Shown here: in pieces, positions 58,858 through 64,000 of the stretch
Layout of the letters: each line of letters opens with the position of its first letter
Position numbering within the stretch: position 1 is the stretch's first letter
NCBI GenBank assembly: GCA_964352225.1
Contig: CAYGRM010000001.1
Span: forward strand, 49,254 to 113,253
Direction of reading: 5' to 3'
Length of the DNA stretch: 64,000 bases
From: CAJQQY01 sp964352225
GTDB lineage: Bacteria; Bacteroidota; Bacteroidia; Chitinophagales; Saprospiraceae
Program-made: the position numbers and the translations under genes
The notes under the pieces: model-generated
The model's input: the letters and a program-made list of their open reading frames with translations, nothing else
Databases searched by the model: none
What the model was told of the DNA's origin: nothing

Positions 58858-61304
58858 CCTAACCCCAGTTTCCAGGCCAAAAATGTCCCTGATAAAACAC
58901 CAAACAAAACAATCGTTATCGAACTTGCTGGCATTAGTATCGCAGCTATCAATGGAGATAATTCTCCTCGAACAGCATAGCTCAAACCAATTAAATTATA
59001 AATGAATGCTAAACCGTAGGCCATGTAAACTAAGCTCAAACACCCTTGCATGTATTTAGCAAATCGAGGAAGTTGAGTAAATGATTTTGCATCTAATATA
59101 GCATCACAGGCTGGGGTAAAGTTATTGGTATCCTCAGCTATCACGACCCCCACATCACTTTGCTGCAAAGCTCCTGCATCGTTTAATCCATCACCAAACA
59201 TGAGCACCCTCTCCTCTTGCGATTGAAGTTTTTTAGTAAAATTTAATTTGTCCTTCGGACTTTGGAAGTAGTGTAGATTTTCTCCAAAATGAGGCTCGAG
59301 TTCCTTTCGTGTTTTTTCATTATCACCTGACAATAAGTGAATCGTATTTTTATCTTTATAAAAATTTAATATCGTTTCAATGCCTTCTCGATATTGATTT
59401 TTTATGGTAAAAAAGCCTTTGGTTTTTCCATCAATTTGAAGGAAAACATTGGCTAAATCATTAGCTTTATTTTGAGTAAACTGAGCAGACCCTATTTTTA
59501 TAACTTGTTGATTTACAGTCGCTTGCAGTCCTGCCCCTTCTATTTCCAAAAAATCTTTAGAATCATGAGAAGGCATTTTATTATTTCTGACTTCCTCTAT
59601 AAATAATCCTAAAATTCTTTGACTTAAAGGATGAGATGATTGCGAAACCATCCAAATAACACTTTGCTTTTCTTCCTCCGTTAATTCATCTCCTTGATAT
59701 GTAATTGTATTGTTTTTCTCCTCTTGAGAAGAGTTATCTTTTGTTAAAGTGAGCGTTCCTGTTTTATCAAAAATCACCGCTGTGACTTGCTGAAATTGCT
59801 CAATCACTTTTGTATTTTTTAGATAAAATCCATGCTTACCTAAAATTCTAATCGCATTACCAAAAGTGAACGGTATTGACAATGCTACCGCACATGGACA
59901 AGCAATAATTAGAACCGAGGTAAACGCATTTACCGCAATTCCAACATCAATCGTCATCCAATAAAAAAGTGTTAAAAAGGCAATGGTGAGAATAACGTAG
60001 GTAAAATATTTTCCTACTTTATCTGCTAAAAATTGAGTCTTATTTTGTTGAGTTAAACCTTCCTTTGAAAAAACTGCATCGTTCCAAAGTTGGGTTAAAT
60101 AACTTTGAGACACCGTTTTGGTGATTTGAATTTCCACCGCTTCTCCAAGCTGTTTTCCTCCAGCAAAAATTTGATCACCTTTTCCTTTATCAACTGCGTC
60201 AGATTCGCCGGTGACGAAACTATAATCAATCGAACCCTGTCCTTGCATCAATATTCCATCAGCAGGAATCAGTTCTTTATTTTTTACAATGATTATATCT
60301 CCTCGTTTCAGATTTTGAATAGGTGTGGTATCTCCACTTTTCAACAACGCAGCTACGGGGAAATACGATTTATAATCACGTTCAAAGGAAAGATGGTTAA
60401 AGGTAATTTGCTGGAACCATTTTCCGATCAAAAGGAAAAAAACCAGACCTGCCAACGAATCTAAATACCCTGCTCCTACTCCACTTAAAATTTCAAAAAC
60501 ACTTCTTCCGAACAACGTTAAAATTCCAATCGAGATCGGCACATCAATATTCAAATTCCGCTGTTGCAAACTCAACCAAGCAGATTTTAGATAATCTTTT
60601 CCACTAAAAAATACAATTGGTAAGGCCAATAAAATATTGATCCAACCAAATAGTTTTTGAAAACCAGTAGCATTAATTTCATCCAGTCCTAAATATTCTG
60701 GAAAACTCAATAACATCACATTTCCAAAACCAAAACCTGCGACACCAAGCTGATAAATTAATTTTTTATCAACCTTTTTTCGCTGGGATTTATCTAAATC
60801 ACCCAAATTAATCTCAGGTGTATATCCAATCGAAACCAGCAGTTCTGCCAACTGTCGCATCGATACTTTTGAATTATCAAAAGTTAGATAAATTTCTTTT
60901 TTGACAAAATTGATTTTGGAATCGAGAATACCTTCGTTGAATTTGAATAAATTTTCGAGCAACCAAACGCAGGATGCACAATGAATGGAAGGTAGATAAA
61001 AGGTAATTTTGGTTGTTGTATCTTCCTGATAATCAACCAATTGAGATTGGATTAACTCATCATCGAGCCATGCGAATTGAGCTTGTTTTTTGCCTTTGAG
61101 AGAAATACCAGCCTGTTCATCTAAGTCATAATATTGACAAAGATCTTTTTCGTGGAGAATCTCATAAACCATTTTGCAACCTTGACAACAAAAACGCTTG
61201 TCATGTAAAACTACATTTACATTTCCGCAATCCTCACCACAATGGTAGCAATTAGATGAAATCGACTTATGTGAATTTTCTTTTATTGGAGCAATGTTAT
61301 TCAT
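58833..61304 (-). CDS. ccoI: P1B-type copper ATPase CcoI (FixI)
   Basis: 823 residues from ATG 61304 (MNNIAPIKENS). A longer frame from 61427 runs through the operators and is rejected. N-terminal CYHCGEDCGN and CCQGCKMVYEIL metal site, HMA domain with CASCVWLLENLF, eight membrane helices with CPC in IIACPCAVALSIPF, phosphorylation site DKTGTLTL, and GDGLNDAGAL. Exports copper for cbb3 assembly. The last codons (GDENHHSD) overlap operators of the cco promoter. Confidence 0.94.
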   Translation of the reverse strand: MNNIAPIKENSHKSISSNCYHCGEDCGNVNVVLHDKRFCCQGCKMVYEILHEKDLCQYYDLDEQAGISLKGKKQAQFAWLDDELIQSQLVDYQEDTTTKITFYLPSIHCASCVWLLENLFKFNEGILDSKINFVKKEIYLTFDNSKVSMRQLAELLVSIGYTPEINLGDLDKSQRKKVDKKLIYQLGVAGFGFGNVMLLSFPEYLGLDEINATGFQKLFGWINILLALPIVFFSGKDYLKSAWLSLQQRNLNIDVPISIGILTLFGRSVFEILSGVGAGYLDSLAGLVFFLLIGKWFQQITFNHLSFERDYKSYFPVAALLKSGDTTPIQNLKRGDIIIVKNKELIPADGILMQGQGSIDYSFVTGESDAVDKGKGDQIFAGGKQLGEAVEIQITKTVSQSYLTQLWNDAVFSKEGLTQQNKTQFLADKVGKYFTYVILTIAFLTLFYWMTIDVGIAVNAFTSVLIIACPCAVALSIPFTFGNAIRILGKHGFYLKNTKVIEQFQQVTAVIFDKTGTLTLTKDNSSQEEKNNTITYQGDELTEEEKQSVIWMVSQSSHPLSQRILGLFIEEVRNNKMPSHDSKDFLEIEGAGLQATVNQQVIKIGSAQFTQNKANDLANVFLQIDGKTKGFFTIKNQYREGIETILNFYKDKNTIHLLSGDNEKTRKELEPHFGENLHYFQSPKDKLNFTKKLQSQEERVLMFGDGLNDAGALQQSDVGVVIAEDTNNFTPACDAILDAKSFTQLPRFAKYMQGCLSLVYMAYGLAFIYNLIGLSYAVRGELSPLIAAILMPASSITIVLFGVLSGTFLAWKLGLGDENHHSD

Positions 61305-61325
61305 TGAATCACATTTATTTTTCAA

Positions 61326-61390
61326 CAAATTTAAATGTGTCCAATGTGGCAAAAGGTGAGTTTCATCACCAAGGGTAATGATTTTTGTCA
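61326..61390 (-). promoter_or_regulatory. Promoter of ccoI with paired FNR-like operators
   Basis: -7 element TAAATTTG (minus, 61326-61333). Operator cores TGAGTTTCATCA (61357-61368, inside GGTGAGTTTCATCACC) and TGATTTTTGTCA (61379-61390), centres 22 bp apart and 36.5/58.5 bp from the end of the -7 element. Confidence 0.85.
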
Positions 61391-61433
61391 CCTTTATTAT
61401 TGGTATAAATACCTGTCTCTTCTTCAAATAAAT

Positions 61434-61466
61434 AATCCCGAACTTTCAGTTTGAAAATTCGGGATT
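61434..61466 (-). terminator. Terminator of the DUF4783 gene
   Basis: AATCCCGAA (61434-61442) with TTCGGGATT (61458-61466). The minus strand continues ATTTATTTG, the plus strand AGCTCTTTTTT; it may act both ways. Confidence 0.65.
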
Positions 61467-61525
61467 AGCTCTTTTTTCTAAAAAAACACGCAATAAAAAA
61501 ATACTTGAGGGAGAACCTGAATTAT

Positions 61526-61984
61526 TTAAATATCTCTTGATTTTGTTATTTCAATACTCTCTATATTAGTTTCATTATTTGAAATATACACTCGAAATTC
61601 TTCTTTTTTTGTAGTCACTAGATCTGCAATAAAGTAATAAGAAGTTCTGGATTGATTCACACCATAATGCTTCACTAAAAATTTCTTCGCAGTATATTTA
61701 TTGCAAAAATCTGCTAAAATATTTTCAGCTTCCTCTTTCGAATAAAAATCCGATTCCTTCATCATCGTAATCGAAACCTCTTCTCCTAAATATTCGACTA
61801 ACCCTGAAACATTTCCTTCTCTAAATTTCACCACAATATCCTTTTGTAATTCGGTCAATCCATCTTTTGCTCCACCAAAAATACTTTGTTCTGAAATATT
61901 TGAAGTTGAGTTGAAATTCCAATAAACGAAAAGACTGACAATGATTGCAACAAATAATATCAACAAATTTCTTTTATTTCCCAT
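61526..61984 (-). CDS. DUF4783-type membrane-anchored protein
   Basis: 152 residues. N-terminal membrane anchor LLILFVAIIVSLFVYWNF without clear cleavage site, then an NTF2-like fold as in the Bacteroidota DUF4783 family: IVVKFREGNVSGLVEYLGEEVSI, SKEEAENILADFCNKYTAKKF, KHYGVNQSRTSYYFIADL, FRVYISNNETNIESIEI. Function unknown; envelope location. Stands between the ccoI promoter and the kinase, no operator seen directly upstream. Confidence 0.7.
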   Translation of the reverse strand: MGNKRNLLILFVAIIVSLFVYWNFNSTSNISEQSIFGGAKDGLTELQKDIVVKFREGNVSGLVEYLGEEVSITMMKESDFYSKEEAENILADFCNKYTAKKFLVKHYGVNQSRTSYYFIADLVTTKKEEFRVYISNNETNIESIEITKSRDI

Positions 61985-62127
61985 AGTGTAATGAATTTTA
62001 TTAAATGATTTAAAATCTAAAAATAAGGAAATGGAATTACGTAGTTGGATTTTCAGGAGATTTATTTCTGTTTACTTACTTGTTTACTTCTCTGGCATTT
62101 ATTATAATAGGTATCTAAAAATCCTAC

Positions 62128-62238
62128 ATGACTGAAACAAGTTATCAAAAAAGTGTTGGGGAAACATTATTACTTGGAATCTTGGCTGCATCAGTTGCCT
62201 ACTTTGTTGGAGATATTCTAGAAGGGATAATTATGTAA
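62128..62238 (+). CDS. 36-residue membrane ORF, VIT-like C-terminal helix
   Basis: ATG 62128 to TAA 62238. MTETSYQKSVGETLLLG followed by ILAASVAYFVGDILEGIIM: one hydrophobic helix resembling the last helix of VIT1/CCC1 iron transporters (pattern LLIGxLAAxxAYxxG). An in-frame stop lies 12 bases before the ATG. Could be a real small membrane protein or the remnant of a longer gene. No clear ribosome-binding site. Confidence 0.4.
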   Translation: MTETSYQKSVGETLLLGILAASVAYFVGDILEGIIM

Positions 62239-62248
62239 ATGAGGGAGG

Positions 62249-63544
62249 TTAAACAAGTGCTTCTTGTTTTTGTCTTAAAGGAATTTTTACGGTAAAAGTC
62301 GTTCCTTCATTTTCTTTACTTTTGAAATATATAATACCGTCCATCACTTCTAAATATTCTCTGACAATATTCAACCCTAACCCAGTTCCTTGGATATTGA
62401 TCACATTCGATCCTCTAAAAAATCTAGAAAAAAGATGTTTCTGTTCACTCATAGGAATGCCTACACCATCATCAGAAATCTCTATCACTAGTTGATCATC
62501 AGTTATATCTACTCCACAATAAATCTCACCATCGTCTTTTGAATACTTAATTGCATTAGAAAAAAGATTCAATAGAATATGGTTCAATAGTTTTTTATCT
62601 AAAAAAACTTCTTGATCAATACTAGGTATCTTCTTAATCATTTGTTGACTAGGCTTCAATAATCCCTTGTTCATATCAAGAAATTCTTCGCAGAATTCAT
62701 GGATCATAAAATGTTCTGGTCTGTACGGAATTTTACCCTCAGCCAGCTTCGTTAAAGAAAGAATATCATCTAAAATTGCAGTCAGATGCTTGACCGAAAA
62801 CATGACTCGTTCAAAGTGTCTTTCTGTTTTTTCGATATTGCCCTTTTTCAGATGCTGCTCAATCAAAGAGGTTGATGACAGAATAGTGCTTAATGGCGTT
62901 CTGAATTCATGCGAGGCCATCGAAACGAAATTGGTTTTCAAATCATTCAGCTCTTTTTCTTTTTCTAGTGCTTTACGAATTTCTAATTCGTTAGTCCTCA
63001 AGGCTGCTTCTATTTTTTTTCTTTCTTTAATTTCGTTTTCAAGGCGGGTATTTGTTTCTAATAATTCATGCACCGCAGCAGAAAGATCCTTGGTTTTGAT
63101 TTCGACTTTTTCTTCTAATTGTCGATTCAACTCCATGATTTTTTCTTCATGCTCTTTGCGAATGGTCAAATCATGAATAATTCCTGCAAAGCATCTCTTG
63201 CTTTGCATATAAAATTCATTGACACTTAAGCTACAGGGAAATAAAGTACCGTCTTTTTTCTTTCCAACTACATCTCGTCCTTCTCCGATAATTTTTCCAA
63301 TTCCAGTCTTATGATAATTTTGAAGGTAAGTATCGTGATTTTTTCTATGAGGAGCCGGCATCAAAATACTTACGTTTTGACCTATTAGTTCTTTGATTTT
63401 ATAGCCAAATAGTTTTGCTCCGGCAGGATTAATCTTAGAAATTTCTCCATGTGAGTCAATAATAATCAAGCAATCGACAGCCGTTTCGAAAATAGCTCGA
63501 AGTTGTTGGGCATCAATTGACATGCTTAGATTAGAATCTCTCAC
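62249..63544 (-). CDS. FixL-like haem-PAS histidine kinase
   Basis: 431 residues, soluble. PAS domain about 14-125 closely follows FixL: GYKIKELIGQNVSILMPAPHR, then NHDTYLQNYHKTG and KIIGEGRDVVGKKKDGTLFP. His70 and Arg90 are 20 residues apart, as the haem-ligating His200 and O2-regulatory Arg220 of B. japonicum FixL. Coiled coil 130-200, HisKA with MASHEFRTPLSTILS (His212), HATPase with NLFSNAIKYSKDDG and GTGLGLNIVREYLEVMDG. Probable oxygen sensor whose partner is the REC-CRP protein at 50852 (inference). Promoter with two operators at 63624-63689. Confidence 0.88.
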   Translation of the reverse strand: MRDSNLSMSIDAQQLRAIFETAVDCLIIIDSHGEISKINPAGAKLFGYKIKELIGQNVSILMPAPHRKNHDTYLQNYHKTGIGKIIGEGRDVVGKKKDGTLFPCSLSVNEFYMQSKRCFAGIIHDLTIRKEHEEKIMELNRQLEEKVEIKTKDLSAAVHELLETNTRLENEIKERKKIEAALRTNELEIRKALEKEKELNDLKTNFVSMASHEFRTPLSTILSSTSLIEQHLKKGNIEKTERHFERVMFSVKHLTAILDDILSLTKLAEGKIPYRPEHFMIHEFCEEFLDMNKGLLKPSQQMIKKIPSIDQEVFLDKKLLNHILLNLFSNAIKYSKDDGEIYCGVDITDDQLVIEISDDGVGIPMSEQKHLFSRFFRGSNVINIQGTGLGLNIVREYLEVMDGIIYFKSKENEGTTFTVKIPLRQKQEALV

Positions 63545-63623
63545 GAATTATGATTTTATAATAGTTCTACAATAGTTTATGGTTTTGCTTTCATGGATTC
63601 AAGAAAAAAACAGCTTGAATACG

Positions 63624-63689
63624 TAAAAATATTATTTGTATAAAAAGCGAAAAGTGACAAAAATCAACATCCATTAGTGATTTTTGTCA
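63624..63689 (-). promoter_or_regulatory. Paired FNR-like operators and -7 element of the FixL-like kinase
   Basis: Cores TGACAAAAATCA (63655-63666) and TGATTTTTGTCA (63678-63689), centres 23 bp apart. On the minus strand TATTTTTA (63624-63631) ends 36.5 bp from the proximal centre. Leader of about 75 bases to ATG 63544. Confidence 0.75.
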
Positions 63690-63715
63690 CCCTTTTTATA
63701 GTCTCTTTTTAAAGC

Positions 63716-64000
63716 TTAAACTCTTACTCCCCCTCCGCGCTTAGGCTGGTTACTTTGTTTATATTTGATAATTTGCTTTCTGATTTTTGAAAAAGCCATT
63801 GGAATAGCTTTCTCGAAAGAATCAGAATGGCTTTTTGAAAAAAGTACATGCCCTGGTACGTGAAGCTTTACTTCAAACTCTTTATCGGAAGTAGAATCTG
63901 ATCCATCTTTTATTTTGAAATACACATCTCCTTCCGAAAATCTAAGATTGAGCTAATCCAGCTTATTTATTTTTTCAGTTATTTGATCTTTGAAGTAATA
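63716..64000 (-). pseudogene. Ribosome hibernation factor (HPF/RaiA family), in-frame TAG, cut by window edge
   Basis: The frame from the window edge reads KDQITEKINKLD, then TAG (63955-63953), then LNLRFSEGDVYFKI and FEVKLHVPGHVLFSKSHSDSFEKA. This is collinear with HPF proteins, where KLD is followed by Gln (KLDQF); CAG to TAG is one change. After the stop, translation could only restart at GTG 63925. The C-terminus KQIIKYKQSNQP is normal for short HPF, ending GGGVRV. HPF inactivates ribosomes in stasis. Either a nonsense mutation, a sequencing error, or two overlapping pieces. Confidence 0.65.

Noticed and set aside
61305..61427. N-terminal extension of CcoI
   Set aside because: It would translate across two operator palindromes and has no similarity to the family; ATG 61304 gives the normal start before the metal-binding Cys motifs.

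Overview
The window is a low-GC, gene-dense chromosomal segment of a Bacteroidota bacterium, most likely of the Saprospiria/Lewinella type. The lineage call rests on TAnnTTTG promoters (for example before the tRNA and rpsF), a fused ccoNO cytochrome cbb3 subunit, many SPII lipoproteins, and Bacteroidota forms of CcoG, CcoP, ComEC and the DUF4783 family. It is a draft assembly: two runs of ten Ns interrupt genes at 6496-6505 and 54424-54433. There are no rRNA genes, CRISPR arrays, prophages or transposases.

Layout. 1-6.2 kb: C-truncated EF-G paralogue, a membrane coiled-coil/HhH protein with an OmpA-family partner, clpS and a peroxiredoxin, separated by MITE-like palindromic repeats. 6.2-11.5 kb: EamA transporter, two tandem GDPD lipoproteins, O-methyltransferase, ABC-2 permease. 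11.6-14.4 kb: tRNA-CAT, a repetitive LEA-like protein, and rpsF-rpsR-rplI. 14.5-18 kb: a three-gene operon with two ATP-grasp-type proteins and an aspartoacylase/succinylglutamate desuccinylase-family hydrolase, possibly an uncharacterised peptide-ligase pathway. 18-26 kb: DksA/TraR-like protein, OmpR two-component pair, glutaminyl cyclase-type M28 peptidase, aldehyde dehydrogenase, hybrid kinase. 26-35 kb: exonuclease III, bestrophin, serine hydrolase, acyl-CoA synthetase, ComEC and a multi-HhH ComEA-like protein. 35-41.4 kb: a lipoprotein-sorting/MacB-LolCDE-like ABC system with duplicated permeases and an outer-membrane barrel.

The most interesting part is 40-64 kb. It holds five UspA proteins, four CBS-pair proteins, several unknown proteins, a full fixNOQP-GHIS (cbb3 oxidase) set including an unlisted small ccoS at 58614-58772, a FixL-like PAS histidine kinase with the haem-ligand His and the regulatory Arg at FixL spacing, a damaged hibernation factor gene at the edge, and one regulator that fuses a receiver domain to a CRP/FNR effector (a FixJ-FixK fusion in effect). 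At least 18 copies of an FNR-like palindrome (GGTGAT-TTTT-GTCACC type) lie in front of these units. At most promoters they occur as pairs 22-23 bp apart, with the centre of the proximal copy 36.5 bp from the last base of a TAnnTTTG-like -7 element, which places it near -42. This reads as one O2- or redox-controlled regulon: sensor kinase, phospho-regulated CRP-type activator, high-affinity oxidase, copper maturation and dormancy/stress proteins.
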